Positions 39,458 through 49,867 of a DNA stretch of 64,000 nucleotides are shown piece after piece. A program made the translations under genes and the position numbers. Source of the DNA: Saprospiraceae bacterium (lineage in GTDB: Bacteria > Bacteroidota > Bacteroidia > Chitinophagales > Saprospiraceae); contig JAHDCU010000005.1 in NCBI GenBank assembly GCA_020629715.1, positions 62,001-126,000 of the forward strand, read 5' to 3'. A model generated the notes under the pieces. That model did no database searches. It saw only the letters and a list, made by a program, of their open reading frames with translations, and had not been told where the DNA came from. Every line of letters begins with the position of its first letter. The first letter of the stretch is position 1.

Positions 39458-42229
39458 ATGAGGCAAATGTATACAAAGTTCCTACCTTTCGCTCTATTCC
39501 TATTATTTAATTCTTCCTTAAGTTTTAGTCAATCTATTACAGGGATTGTGTTAAATTCTGCAGGTGAGCCTATTGTAGATACTCAGATTAAATTAACTAA
39601 TTCTGAATATGAGACTTACACCAATCGAGAAGGAAAGTTCTCCTTTGATAATTTGGTAAAAGGAGATTATGAAATAATTGCTGCCGAACTAGGTAATCAA
39701 AATATCGGAAGAGCAGTGATACTCGGTAAAGAACGAATCGATATTGGATCGATCAAGGTTTCAGAACCTTTCTATGGAGATAAACCCACGTCAGATGAAG
39801 AAGATGACGACGATGCTTTCGACCTCATTGTATTGAATGATAATGAGCTATTTAGTGCGGATAGTGAGATAGCCGTTGCTGGATTACTCAATGCTAACTT
39901 GGGAGTTATCGGAGAAGCTGTTGCGTTCACTTTTAACGCTGCGAGGTTTAGAAGAAGAGGATTTGAAAATGAAAATGTAACGGGAGCCGTAAACGGTATC
40001 GTTTGGAACTCTCTCAACGATGGTAGATCCTACTGGCCAATGGGAGGTCTCAATGATGTTGCTAGGAATCAAAATGGAGCCTTAGATATGGGGCTTGAAG
40101 AAACACTCTTTTCTCATATTGGAGGATTTGGTGATGTCAATATTCGAGCAGGTAGCCAAAGACCACAAACTAGGCTTTCGTATGCGAAGTCTAATAGAAG
40201 CTACAGAGATAGACTTATGGTTACCCATAGTTCGGGTACTAATCAAAATGGCTGGGCATACAGCCTTTCATACTCAAGAAGATGGGGGCAAGCAGGATAT
40301 ATAGAGGGTACTTTTTATGATGCACATTCTTACTTTGCTTCGGTCGAAAAAGAAATGGGTAATCATTCATTAAATTTAGCAGTATTTGGTACTCCTTCAG
40401 AGCGAGGTAGATCTGCAGCTAGTACCCCAGAAGCATACGAGCTAGCTGGAACCAATTTTTATAATCCTAATTGGGGCTATCAAAATGGTGAAGTGAGAAA
40501 TGCAAGGTCAACTAAAACTCATCAGCCTGTTGCGATATTAAATCATGATTGGACGGTCAATGATAAGCTCATCATCAACTCTGCCATAGCTTTCCAGACG
40601 GGTGAGTATGGTATATCAGGATTAGATTGGTTTTTAGCTTCTGATCCAAGACCTGATTACTATCGAAATCTTCCTAATTTTGTAGAAAACGAAGAACTAC
40701 GTGAACAGCTTGTAAATTTCTATAAAGAGAATCCAGAAGAGCTCCAATTAGACTGGCAAGGCATGTATGATTTTAATCGAAATCGAAATGTGACTATTCC
40801 AAATGCCAATAATAGTGGTGAGGATCTTACAGGTGGTTTGTCAGGCTATGTGATCCAAAATCAACGTTTTGATGTAGAGCGATTGACCCTTAATACAAAT
40901 CTACAATATGCACTCAATGATCGGATTAATATATATGGTGGTGCTAGTTATAGATCAGAAACTAATGAGACTTTCAAGGAGCTTCTAGATCTTTTAGGAG
41001 GTGAGTTTTATGTAGATTACGATGAGTTTGCGATACGCGATTTACCATTAAACCCTGATGCGCAGCAAGCAGATTTAAATAACCCTAACCGTATATTGGG
41101 CGAAGGAGATATTTTTGGAAATCACTATGATGTCAATATAAATGAGGCTACGGCATGGACACAATTAGGATATGCTGGTAGGCATTTTGATTTTTTCGCG
41201 GGAGCGAAATTGAGCAATACGCAATTTTGGAGAGAAGGATATTTTAGAAATGGATTGTTTCCAGAAAGCTCAGAGGGAGAATCAGAAAAGCAATCTTTTT
41301 TGAACTATCAGGTTAAAGCAGGTGCCACGTATAAACTAAATAACAGAAACTATCTATCTGCTAATATTAATTACATGACTCGGGCCCCATTTGCTAGGTT
41401 TGCTTATATCAGTCCTCGTACCCGAGATCAGTTGGTGCCTAACCTCACCAGTGAGAAAATCTTGAGTGGAGAAGCCTCTTATGTGGCAAGATTTCCTAAG
41501 ACAAAGGCTACAGTGACAGGGTATTATACTCGATTTGATGATGGGCTATTTTCAAGAAGCTTCTACCACGATCAAGAAAGAGGCTTTGTAAATTATATCA
41601 TGAATGGTGTAAGCAAGGTGCATCAAGGAATAGAATTAGGTATAGAAAGAGAGTTGCCAGCAGGGTTTAAATTGGAAGCAGTAGCGCTGATAGGTGATTA
41701 TTACTATGCTGATCGACCGGTGGCAACTATTTCTCAGGATAATAACGCAGATTTACTTTTCACCGATCGTACCGTTTATCTTAAAAACTATAAAGTGACG
41801 GGTTCGCCGCAAAAGGCATTTACTGTTGGATTGGATTATAATTCTCCAAAGTTTTGGTTTGCAACGATCAATTTAAATTACTTCGATGATATATATATCA
41901 ATACTAACCCAGATCGAAGAACCGAAGCTGGGGTAGAAGGAGTAGATCGTGATGAAAACCCTGAACTTTGGAATCAAATCATAGCACAAGAAAAAGTAGA
42001 TGGTCAGTTTACACTTGATATTTTCGGTGGTAAGTCATTCAAGTTTGGAGATTACTTCGTCAATTTAACGCTAGGTGTAAGTAACATTTTAAATAATACA
42101 GATTTCATAACCAACGGTTTCGAACAACTCCGTTTTGATTATGAAACTAAGGATGTCAATAGATTTCAAAATAGATACTACTATAGCTTTGGAACCAATT
42201 ACTTCGTACAAGCTAGTCTTAGATATTAA
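39458..42229 (+). CDS. TonB-dependent outer-membrane receptor with CarboxypepD_reg domain
   Basis: A 923-residue receptor with a signal peptide (to about residue 25, LSFSQ), a carboxypeptidase-regulatory-like domain (about 26-105), an acidic stretch (SDEEDDDDAFD, about 111-121), a plug and a barrel with aromatic-rich strands (SYSRRWGQAGYIEG, YYSFGTNYFVQASLRY at the end). It lacks the SusC signature and the next gene is not SusD, so it belongs to a different subclass. It forms a two-gene operon with the DUF5689 lipoprotein 26 bases downstream. Ligand unknown; nucleic-acid products are a possibility from context. Confidence 0.9.
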   Translation: MRQMYTKFLPFALFLLFNSSLSFSQSITGIVLNSAGEPIVDTQIKLTNSEYETYTNREGKFSFDNLVKGDYEIIAAELGNQNIGRAVILGKERIDIGSIKVSEPFYGDKPTSDEEDDDDAFDLIVLNDNELFSADSEIAVAGLLNANLGVIGEAVAFTFNAARFRRRGFENENVTGAVNGIVWNSLNDGRSYWPMGGLNDVARNQNGALDMGLEETLFSHIGGFGDVNIRAGSQRPQTRLSYAKSNRSYRDRLMVTHSSGTNQNGWAYSLSYSRRWGQAGYIEGTFYDAHSYFASVEKEMGNHSLNLAVFGTPSERGRSAASTPEAYELAGTNFYNPNWGYQNGEVRNARSTKTHQPVAILNHDWTVNDKLIINSAIAFQTGEYGISGLDWFLASDPRPDYYRNLPNFVENEELREQLVNFYKENPEELQLDWQGMYDFNRNRNVTIPNANNSGEDLTGGLSGYVIQNQRFDVERLTLNTNLQYALNDRINIYGGASYRSETNETFKELLDLLGGEFYVDYDEFAIRDLPLNPDAQQADLNNPNRILGEGDIFGNHYDVNINEATAWTQLGYAGRHFDFFAGAKLSNTQFWREGYFRNGLFPESSEGESEKQSFLNYQVKAGATYKLNNRNYLSANINYMTRAPFARFAYISPRTRDQLVPNLTSEKILSGEASYVARFPKTKATVTGYYTRFDDGLFSRSFYHDQERGFVNYIMNGVSKVHQGIELGIERELPAGFKLEAVALIGDYYYADRPVATISQDNNADLLFTDRTVYLKNYKVTGSPQKAFTVGLDYNSPKFWFATINLNYFDDIYINTNPDRRTEAGVEGVDRDENPELWNQIIAQEKVDGQFTLDIFGGKSFKFGDYFVNLTLGVSNILNNTDFITNGFEQLRFDYETKDVNRFQNRYYYSFGTNYFVQASLRY

Positions 42230-42255
42230 TACCTAATAGAAATAAAGTTTATTCA

Positions 42256-44313
42256 ATGAAAAGAATATTTCAATCGCCTATGAATGTGCTCTCCTTATTG
42301 TTATTATTCACTTTAGGGTTGGGGTCATGTGTTGATAAAGAATTTGATGAACCACCATTTACAAGTACCAATGTTGACCCGGAGTTGGATATTCCAACCG
42401 TGACAGTGAGTGATATACTGGCTAGGTGGTCACCTGGTGATTATGTAGAAATTACAGATGATGTTGCTATGGAAGCAGTAGTTGTTGCTGATGATGAATC
42501 TGGTAATTTCTACAAGACTTTAGTCGTGTCTGACAGTCTAGGTCAAGCAGGAATCTCAATTATTATTGATGATTTTGATCTGTTTAATACATACCCAGTA
42601 GGTCGTAAGATATTTGTAAAAGTGAATGGTCTATATGTAGGAGATAATAGAGGTCTACCGCAACTTGGAACCGCTCCGGTACAAGATGGTAATTTTACCA
42701 ACTTGGGTAGAATACCAGCAGCTCTTAAAGAAGAGATTATTCTCCCAGGTAAGCGAAACGTAAACTTTACTATTAAGGATAAAACCCTATCTCAGTTAGG
42801 TATAAATGACTACAATACACTAGTTCGAATCCAAGGTCTAGAGTTTACAGCCAACTCTTTGGGTGATACGTATGCTAATTTTCAAGATCCTCAGAGTGGT
42901 GTCAATCACAATCTGACAGACTGCGATGATAACCGTATCATTATAAGAAACAGTGACTACGCTACATTTGCAAGAGATATGATACCGGAAGGTAACGGAT
43001 CTATTGTGGCGGTATTTAGTGTATTCGGTAATGATAGTCAACTATTTATCAGAGATACAGAAGATATAGATTTTACAGGTGAGCGTTGTAGTGGAGGTAA
43101 TACAGGCGGTGGAGATCAAGTAAGTATACAATCACTCCGTCAAGCTTATGCATCAGGCACGACTACACCTCCAGATGGATACGTGCAAGGTGTTGTGATA
43201 AGTGACCGAAGTACTGGTAATTTTCAGGATCAAAATATGGTTCTTCAAGATGGAGATTTCGGAATTACCGTGAGATTTTGGGATGCACATTCATATAATT
43301 TAGGGGACGAGGTACGAGTTGATTTAGCTGGTGCTGAGTTGGGCGAGTTTAGAGGTTTGGTTCAGCTTTCAAGTGTCGAACTTGATAATGCTAGCGATCA
43401 GGGAAGTTCTAGCTTACCAGCTCCAAAAGAAGTGACTGTAAGTGAATTGTTAGCTGATAATGATTTACAATCAACTAGAGTATTGATTAAAGATGCTACT
43501 ATTGGAGGAGCAGCTAATTTTGGTTTCAATGACGTCACAGATAACACAGGTACGATTGATTTCTTTACCTTCTCAGGAGCATCATTTGCTAGTCAAAATG
43601 TACCTACTGGTTCAGTAAATATCACGGCCATTGCCTCAAGATACGATGATCCACAGATACTTATTAATGATGCTGATGATGTATCCGGTGGTGGTGGAAA
43701 CACAGGAGGATCTGACTGTGATCAAGCTTCTGGTGAAATATCACTAGAAGATTTAAGATGTAAATGGGAAGATGGTGATGCGACTATCGCAGATAATACG
43801 ATTTCAGGAATAATCATTTCTGACCGTGATGGTGGTAATATAAATAATCAAAACATACAAATTCAAAATGGTGAATACGGAATTGTTGTAAGATTTGATG
43901 AGCAGCATGGATTTACGATGGGACTAGAAGTATCTATTGATGTGGCTAATCTTGAGTTGAGTGAGTTCAATGGGATATTGCAGATCAATGGCGTGATGCT
44001 AGATGCAGTAACAGTCATGGGTCAAGGTACCATGCCTACACCTAGATCAGCAACTATACAAGAAGTACTAGATAATTCTGAAGCTTGGGAGTCTACCTTG
44101 GTGAGAATTGAGGATGTACAAGTATCAGGTGGTAGTACGTGGGGAGATGCTAATACCCTTACGGATGATAGTGGTTCTATAGCAACATATACAAGCGGTT
44201 TTGCAAGCTTTAGTGGAAGCTCAGTCCCATCTGGTAGTGTGACGCTGACTGGTATTGTAGGACAATTCAATGACCCTCAGGTATTGATTAGAAATCTTGA
44301 TGACGTGAATTAA
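42256..44313 (+). CDS. DUF5689 lipoprotein with three OB-like repeats
   Basis: A 685-residue lipoprotein (LGLGSC, Cys25). Three homologous units follow, at about 45-270, 285-470 and 490-685. Each has a start like SIQSLRQAYASG, then a GVVISDRSTGNFQDQNMVLQ-type segment, GEFRGLVQL-type and an ending like DPQILINDADDV. Gly/Asn-rich linkers separate them. This is the DUF5689 pattern; the units resemble the OB-fold domains found in extracellular nucleases. The gene pairs with the TonB receptor and ends at a terminator, so it probably acts as the surface binding partner of the receptor, as SusD does for SusC. Confidence 0.85.
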   Translation: MKRIFQSPMNVLSLLLLFTLGLGSCVDKEFDEPPFTSTNVDPELDIPTVTVSDILARWSPGDYVEITDDVAMEAVVVADDESGNFYKTLVVSDSLGQAGISIIIDDFDLFNTYPVGRKIFVKVNGLYVGDNRGLPQLGTAPVQDGNFTNLGRIPAALKEEIILPGKRNVNFTIKDKTLSQLGINDYNTLVRIQGLEFTANSLGDTYANFQDPQSGVNHNLTDCDDNRIIIRNSDYATFARDMIPEGNGSIVAVFSVFGNDSQLFIRDTEDIDFTGERCSGGNTGGGDQVSIQSLRQAYASGTTTPPDGYVQGVVISDRSTGNFQDQNMVLQDGDFGITVRFWDAHSYNLGDEVRVDLAGAELGEFRGLVQLSSVELDNASDQGSSSLPAPKEVTVSELLADNDLQSTRVLIKDATIGGAANFGFNDVTDNTGTIDFFTFSGASFASQNVPTGSVNITAIASRYDDPQILINDADDVSGGGGNTGGSDCDQASGEISLEDLRCKWEDGDATIADNTISGIIISDRDGGNINNQNIQIQNGEYGIVVRFDEQHGFTMGLEVSIDVANLELSEFNGILQINGVMLDAVTVMGQGTMPTPRSATIQEVLDNSEAWESTLVRIEDVQVSGGSTWGDANTLTDDSGSIATYTSGFASFSGSSVPSGSVTLTGIVGQFNDPQVLIRNLDDVN

Positions 44314-44340
44314 AAAATTGAATACCAAATAAAAATGTAG

Positions 44341-44375
44341 AGCCCTACAGTATTTAGATGCTGCAGGGCTTTTTT
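44341..44375 (+). terminator. Terminator after the DUF5689 gene
   Basis: A 10-position stem with one mismatch (AGCCCTACAG / CTGCAGGGCT), a 10-base loop and a run of five or more T. It closes the TonB receptor/DUF5689 operon. Confidence 0.88.
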
Positions 44376-44437
44376 CATAAATAATTATTAAATCTCCAGA
44401 AATTACAATCTTTCATACCAGGAAAACATTAAGGTAT

Positions 44438-44965
44438 ATGGAAAAATATATTAGGCTTATGAATAAAATACTTTTCTCACTATTGATTATTTCAATGGCT
44501 GCGAATACAAGTTTTGCTCAGAAATTCAGCAATACTGTAGAAGAATATAAAGTTCAGTATGAAAAGAATATCAGGAAATCGAGGATCAATGGTGTATATA
44601 TCCCTAAAGATTTAGAAGAGGCCTTTGAGGAGCTCACTGCGCTTAGTACAGAGCAAGACCGTGCTAAGTTTGTCCTAGGAGATGAAGATATCGTAGCAGA
44701 GCGACTGATCAAAGGTTTGGGACAATGGATGATTGTGAATTGGAATTTTTATGAAGGTTCAAGATTATCTCATCAGGTCAAAGGATTAGGTCTCTCACAT
44801 CCCGATGATATTGCAGAACTCATCATTAGGCTGTATCATCGAAAATTGAATCAAAAACCTGCAGAAATGTCAACCTTGGTTCTGTCAATTTCCGCCAAAA
44901 GAAAAAAAATACTAGATAAAAATAGAGAAATCTTGAGTACGGAAACGAGGATCAAGAAAGGGTGA
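44438..44965 (+). CDS. Secreted DUF6794-like protein
   Basis: A 175-residue protein with an N-terminal signal sequence (ends near TSFAQ). A second ATG at 44459 would remove seven residues and give a more usual signal peptide. The mature part contains YIPKDLEEAFEEL, a long helix, GLGQWMIVNWNFYEGSRL and HPDDIAELIIRLYHRKLN, a pattern I associate with DUF6794. The tail is basic. No function is known to me. It stands alone between the DUF5689 operon and topA. Confidence 0.78.
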   Translation: MEKYIRLMNKILFSLLIISMAANTSFAQKFSNTVEEYKVQYEKNIRKSRINGVYIPKDLEEAFEELTALSTEQDRAKFVLGDEDIVAERLIKGLGQWMIVNWNFYEGSRLSHQVKGLGLSHPDDIAELIIRLYHRKLNQKPAEMSTLVLSISAKRKKILDKNREILSTETRIKKG

Positions 44966-45049
44966 TTTACGCGAGTTTAAGAAACACATTTCAATACACT
45001 TAAAATTGTAATATTTCGAGCATACCGAAAGATTAAAAGATAATTTATA

Positions 45050-45083
45050 TAGATTTGAGCGCAACATTGTAATCGTACAATGT
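45050..45083 (+). promoter_or_regulatory. Candidate topA promoter and 5' stem-loop
   Basis: TAGATTTG (45050-45057) matches the Bacteroidota -7 consensus TAnnTTTG exactly; a convincing -33 box was not seen. Six bases further, a perfect 8-bp inverted repeat (ACATTGTA / TACAATGT, 4-base loop, 45064-45083) lies where transcription should begin, 30 bases before the topA ATG. It may be an operator or a 5' stabilising hairpin. Confidence 0.42.
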
Positions 45084-45113
45084 ATTTGAAGTAAGAAAAA
45101 AACTATCAGCACT

Positions 45114-47639
45114 ATGGCTAAGAATCTACTTATCGTAGAGTCGCCTGCAAAGGCCAAAACTATCGAAAAATACTTGGGGAAGGATTTTATTGTGAAGTCC
45201 AGTTATGGTCATATTAGAGACTTAGACAAAGGCAAAAAAGGTATCGACATAGAGAATGATTTTAATCCATCTTATGTAGTGTCTCCCGAAAAGCAAGACG
45301 TAGTTAAAACGCTTAAGTCTGCGGCAAAAAAAGTACAAGAAGTATGGCTTGCAACAGATGAAGACCGTGAGGGAGAGGCCATATCATGGCATATATGTGA
45401 GGTATTGGATTTACCTATCGAGACAACAAAGCGTATTGTATTTAGAGAGATAACTAAGCCCGCTGTTAATAAAGCAATAGAAAAACCACGACTTGTAGAT
45501 GTAGATCTTGTCAATGCACAGCAAGCGAGACGTATATTAGACCGACTAGTAGGATTCGAACTTTCGGAGACCTTATGGCGAAAAGTAAGAGGAAAACTTT
45601 CAGCAGGAAGAGTACAATCTGTAGCTGTCAAACTAGTAGTAGACAAAGAAAAAGAAATTAAAGCATTTGAGTCTATACCTTATTACAAAGTTATCGCAAT
45701 ATTTAACGTCAAAAATGCACAGGGTCAGACGGTAGAACTGAAGTCAGATCTTATTAAAAGACTAGAGTCTAAAGATGATGCGTTGCAGTTACTAAACCTT
45801 TGTAAAACAGGGGAATTTACCATTCAAAGCATTAAGAAAAAACCACTAAAACGGAAACCTGCACCTCCATTTACGACTAGTACATTACAGCAAGAAGCAA
45901 GTAAGAAAATGGGATTCGCGGTAAGACGTACCATGAGTGCTGCACAGAAGCTTTACGAGCAAGGTATGATTACCTATATGAGGACAGATTCTACCAATCT
46001 TAGTGAGCTTGCCATCGGGAATATGGCAACCGAGATTACCAATCTTTTTGGAGAATCGTACTTAGAAACAAGAAGATATAAATCTAAGAAAGAGAATGCG
46101 CAGGAAGCGCATGAAGCAATCAGACCGACCTATTTTCAAAGGCAAAATGTAACGGGTGATAGCGATATGCAACGACTGTACGAACTGATTTGGAAAAGAA
46201 CTATGGCAAGCCAAATGGCACCTGCACAGTTGGAAAAAACAACGGTAGAGATCAGTAATATAAATGCACCTAGCGATATATTTAAAGCAGAAGGAGAGGT
46301 ATTGAAATTTGATGGTTTTTTAAAAGTATATATGGAGGCCAAAGACGAAGATGACGAGTCTGAGGCAAAAGGTATATTACCACCACTAAATGAAGGTCAA
46401 GTATTGGACCTCAATAAGATCAATAGTCGAGAACAATTTACGAGACCCCCGGCAAGATATACAGAGGCAACACTTGTGAAAAAATTAGAGGAATTAGGCA
46501 TCGGAAGACCATCTACCTATGCACCTACTATTTCTAAAATAATGGAAAAAGCAAGAGGTTATGTCACCAAAGAAAGTAGAGAAGGGCATGAACGAAAGTA
46601 TCAATCCATTGTATTAAGTCATGGTGATATCAAAGAGAGTATAGAGACAGAGATCACTGGAGCAACAAGTAATCGTCTGTATGCAAGTGATATTGGTACA
46701 ATCGTAACTAATTTCTTATCTGAGCATTTCTCAGGTATCATGGATTATAAGTTTACCGCGGGAGTAGAAGATCAACTAGATAAGATTGCTTCAGGAAAAG
46801 ATGAATGGCGTAAAACCATCAAAGACTTTTACAAACCATTTCATGAAACGGTCAAAGAAACCATCGAAAACGCTGATCGTGCTAAAGGTCTACGAGAACT
46901 AGGGAAAGACCCGGAAACAGGTCATACTGTACTCACTCAGATGACTAGATTTGGTCCAGTTGTACAGATAGGTACCCGCGAAGAAGTAGGAGAGGAAGGC
47001 AAACCAAAGTTTGCAAGTCTTAAGCCTGGTCAATCGATGGAAACAGTAAGCTATGAGGAGGCTATGGACTTGTTTCAATTGCCTAAAACACTTGGTGAGT
47101 ACGAAGGTAAACCTGTAGATGTTGCGAGAGGTCGGTATGGTCCATATGTAAAGTTTGATGAAAAGTTCGTTTCTCTACCAAGAGGAATGGACCCACTAGA
47201 ATTGGATCTTGACAAAGCGATCGAGCTAATCGAAGCGAAAAGAAAAGAAGATGCTCCCATCGGTACCTATGATGGAGAAGATATCACTCAAGGCAAAGGT
47301 AGGTTTGGACCTTTTATTAAATGGAATGGATTTTTTATCAATATACCTAAGCGATTTGATCCCGATAATCTTAGTAAAGAAGATTGTGAGGAATTAATCG
47401 AAGCCAAAAAGAAAAAAGAAGCCAATAGATACATCAAACAATGGCCTAAAGAAAAGTTAGCTCTTGAAAATGGTCGTTGGGGACCGTTCATTCGCCAAGG
47501 CAAAAAAAGTATCGCTTTACCTAAGATAGACGGAAAGCGACTTCAACAAGAGCATGTAGAAGATCTTACGCTAGAAGATGTAAAAGAGTTGCTTGATGGT
47601 AAAATGCCAAAAGCACTTAAAGGCTTGAAGCTAAAATAA
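45114..47639 (+). CDS. topA: DNA topoisomerase I (type IA)
   Basis: Relaxes negative supercoils by single-strand passage. The 841-residue protein has the TOPRIM domain ([17 protein letters not shown] at the N-terminus, [14 protein letters not shown] at about 82-95), the active-site Tyr288 in [10 protein letters not shown], and the toroid core. Instead of zinc fingers, the C-terminus has three repeats of the topoisomerase C-terminal type ([30 protein letters not shown], from about residue 660), as is common in Bacteroidota. Its last 23 bases overlap the 3' end of the convergent lpxB gene. Confidence 0.97.
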   Translation: MAKNLLIVESPAKAKTIEKYLGKDFIVKSSYGHIRDLDKGKKGIDIENDFNPSYVVSPEKQDVVKTLKSAAKKVQEVWLATDEDREGEAISWHICEVLDLPIETTKRIVFREITKPAVNKAIEKPRLVDVDLVNAQQARRILDRLVGFELSETLWRKVRGKLSAGRVQSVAVKLVVDKEKEIKAFESIPYYKVIAIFNVKNAQGQTVELKSDLIKRLESKDDALQLLNLCKTGEFTIQSIKKKPLKRKPAPPFTTSTLQQEASKKMGFAVRRTMSAAQKLYEQGMITYMRTDSTNLSELAIGNMATEITNLFGESYLETRRYKSKKENAQEAHEAIRPTYFQRQNVTGDSDMQRLYELIWKRTMASQMAPAQLEKTTVEISNINAPSDIFKAEGEVLKFDGFLKVYMEAKDEDDESEAKGILPPLNEGQVLDLNKINSREQFTRPPARYTEATLVKKLEELGIGRPSTYAPTISKIMEKARGYVTKESREGHERKYQSIVLSHGDIKESIETEITGATSNRLYASDIGTIVTNFLSEHFSGIMDYKFTAGVEDQLDKIASGKDEWRKTIKDFYKPFHETVKETIENADRAKGLRELGKDPETGHTVLTQMTRFGPVVQIGTREEVGEEGKPKFASLKPGQSMETVSYEEAMDLFQLPKTLGEYEGKPVDVARGRYGPYVKFDEKFVSLPRGMDPLELDLDKAIELIEAKRKEDAPIGTYDGEDITQGKGRFGPFIKWNGFFINIPKRFDPDNLSKEDCEELIEAKKKKEANRYIKQWPKEKLALENGRWGPFIRQGKKSIALPKIDGKRLQQEHVEDLTLEDVKELLDGKMPKALKGLKLK

Positions 47640-48678
47640 GATCAGCAATTTGAGCTGATATATCCTGCTCTCTTAATATGGCATTCAGAGATTGATAGTC
47701 CTCCAGTATAGCTTGAGGACTATTTTTTATTTGATTGTAAGTTGCTAGCAGTTTATCTGCGTAAAGATCCTCTTGAATTAACTCAGGAATAGCCGCTTTA
47801 TCGAGTATCAAATTTACCAGAGAGATATACTTGAGATCTATCAGTCTACGTGCAATCCATACTGAGATCGCTGACCCTCGGTAACATACAATTTGAGGTA
47901 CTCCATATAGCGCAGTTTCTAAGGTTGCCGTTCCAGAGCTTACGAAGGCAAACTCTGACATGGATAAGATTTGATCTATCGATTCAAATTTTAAGTTATC
48001 GTGACCATAGTCGTGATATACCGAGATGGGTATATGTGGAGCTTTCGCAATGATGTGACTCTTACCTGCTTTTTGACATGCTTCGAGCATAACAGGTAGC
48101 ATTCTTTTTATTTCCTGCACTCGACTTCCTGGTAGAAGTGCTATGTCATAAACTTTATTTTGAGTAGAAGTTGTTGAGATTTCTTCAGTAAGTGGGTGGC
48201 CAAAATAATGTGCATCTACTCCTCGTGCTTCAAAATATGATTTCTCAAATGGAAGTATCACAACAAGTTTATCAATATATTTTTTTATGGATTCTATTCT
48301 ATTTTTCTTCCATGCCCATACTTGTGGAGCGATATAGTATATCGTTTTATAGCTTTTGGATTTGCACCATTTAGCCATACGCAGGTTGAATCCAGGATAG
48401 TCAACGAAAACAACCGTATCTGGGGCAAACGCTTCGATGTGAGCCTTACACAGTTTGAAGTTTTTATAAATGGTGAAAATATTTAGTAGCACCTCTACAA
48501 AGCCCATAAAAGCAAGTTCTTTATAGTGCTTTCTAATGATGGCACCAGCCTCTGACATCCGGTCACCGCCCCATGCTTCAATCTCTATATGAGGTTCTTT
48601 AACCTTTAGTTCTGTAATGACCTTACTAGCATGGATATCTCCTGATAATTCTCCAGCAATGAAAAATACTTTTTTCAT
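47617..48678 (-). CDS. lpxB: Lipid-A-disaccharide synthase
   Basis: GT19 enzyme that joins UDP-diacylglucosamine and lipid X to form the lipid A disaccharide at the inner membrane. The N-terminal motif [13 protein letters not shown] and the family segments [31 protein letters not shown] and FGHPL are present, plus [10 protein letters not shown] and [11 protein letters not shown] in the C-terminal half. At 353 residues it is slightly shorter than the usual 370-385. Upstream on the same strand are a small membrane protein and surE, an order often kept in Bacteroidota. The 3' end overlaps topA by 23 bases. Confidence 0.95.
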   Translation of the reverse strand: MKKVFFIAGELSGDIHASKVITELKVKEPHIEIEAWGGDRMSEAGAIIRKHYKELAFMGFVEVLLNIFTIYKNFKLCKAHIEAFAPDTVVFVDYPGFNLRMAKWCKSKSYKTIYYIAPQVWAWKKNRIESIKKYIDKLVVILPFEKSYFEARGVDAHYFGHPLTEEISTTSTQNKVYDIALLPGSRVQEIKRMLPVMLEACQKAGKSHIIAKAPHIPISVYHDYGHDNLKFESIDQILSMSEFAFVSSGTATLETALYGVPQIVCYRGSAISVWIARRLIDLKYISLVNLILDKAAIPELIQEDLYADKLLATYNQIKNSPQAILEDYQSLNAILREQDISAQIADLILASSL

Positions 48679-48683
48679 ACGAC

Positions 48684-48986
48684 TTATTGAAAAAGTATTG
48701 AGCTATAAGTATATAACCACCATGCAACATAGGCTAGTGTAGGAAATATCATTCCTCGCATTGCATTATCATAGCGCTTTATCTTAAATACATTAATCGG
48801 TATCAGATTACAACAAATACCAAGTAGCCATACCGTTTTACGACGACCGAGATCGCTGCTAGAAGTCGTTGCATCCATGAGTCCAGCATAAGTAAGCATA
48901 TCAAAAATGTATGCAACAAGAGCAAATCCTAAAATCGGACAAGCAATACCTACCAAAATGCCATTGAGTACATTATCAACTTTCAT
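48684..48986 (-). CDS. Small membrane protein between surE and lpxB
   Basis: A 100-residue protein with three probable membrane segments (about 8-30, 50-68 and 78-97) separated by short loops rich in charged residues ([21 protein letters not shown]). I recognise no family. It is six bases from surE upstream and five from lpxB downstream, so it is certainly part of that transcript. Its location between these two genes suggests an envelope role, but nothing in the sequence specifies it. Confidence 0.78.
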   Translation of the reverse strand: MKVDNVLNGILVGIACPILGFALVAYIFDMLTYAGLMDATTSSSDLGRRKTVWLLGICCNLIPINVFKIKRYDNAMRGMIFPTLAYVAWWLYTYSSILFQ

Positions 48987-48992
48987 GATTTC

Positions 48993-49760
48993 TTATTTTG
49001 CAAGATGAGCAAGATTATCTAACTGACCATGATCAGTCAGATCTAAAGAACAAGGGACCACAGAAACATATCCATCTTGTAATGCATTGAGATCTGAGTC
49101 AGGATTATCTGTAGTAGCCTCAAAACGTCCTGCCAGCCAATAATATTTTTGACCTCTCGGATCTTCAGCTTCTTGGAAGTCTTCTACCCATTGACCTTTT
49201 CCTTGACTACATATTTTGATACCTTTTATTTCTGGTGGTTTGAGATCTGGTATATTTACATTGAGTAATGGAACAGAGTCCTTTTCTTGATCAAGTGTCT
49301 GCTTAATGATATGATCAGCTGCCCAACATGCTCCACTAAAATCGGCATCATGATCAAAATTAAGTAGGCTGAAACCAATAGCCGGTATACCGGAGATGCT
49401 AGCTTCTCGAGCAGCTGACATGGTGCCCGAGTAGATGATATTAATACTAGCATTGCTGCCGTGATTGATACCACTAATACATAGATCTATATTCCGATCA
49501 GTGATCAAAACGTTCTTGGCCAACTTAACACAATCAGCAGGAGTTCCACTACATTCAAATGCATCCACCCCTTCAAATGCATCTACCTTATATACTCGTA
49601 TGGGATCTATAATGGTGATCGCATGACCTTGTCCTGACTGAGGTTTGTTAGGGGCTACTACGACTACATCACCATGTCTCTTGGCCACGTTTACCAGTTC
49701 TCTTATTCCTTTGGCTAAAATACCGTCATCATTGGTGACTAAAATTAGAGGTTTATTCAT
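48993..49760 (-). CDS. surE: 5'/3'-nucleotidase SurE
   Basis: Metal-dependent phosphatase acting on nucleoside 5'- and 3'-monophosphates. The 255-residue protein has the metal-binding NDDG near the N-terminus (ILVTNDDGILAKGIREL), CSGTPADCVKLA (about 89-100) and GINHGSNASINIIYSGTMSAAREA (about 113-136), all family signatures. It is first in the operon surE-small membrane protein-lpxB and divergent from hemH, with 107 bases between them. Confidence 0.96.
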   Translation of the reverse strand: MNKPLILVTNDDGILAKGIRELVNVAKRHGDVVVVAPNKPQSGQGHAITIIDPIRVYKVDAFEGVDAFECSGTPADCVKLAKNVLITDRNIDLCISGINHGSNASINIIYSGTMSAAREASISGIPAIGFSLLNFDHDADFSGACWAADHIIKQTLDQEKDSVPLLNVNIPDLKPPEIKGIKICSQGKGQWVEDFQEAEDPRGQKYYWLAGRFEATTDNPDSDLNALQDGYVSVVPCSLDLTDHGQLDNLAHLAK

Positions 49761-49867
49761 AGTACTATCTTAGTAAACGAAGATAGCTAGAATGCTACTT
49801 GTTTTTTCTCAATGGCATGACAAACAATTTTAAAAATGTTATGTTTTTTTACCATCAAAGTAAATAG

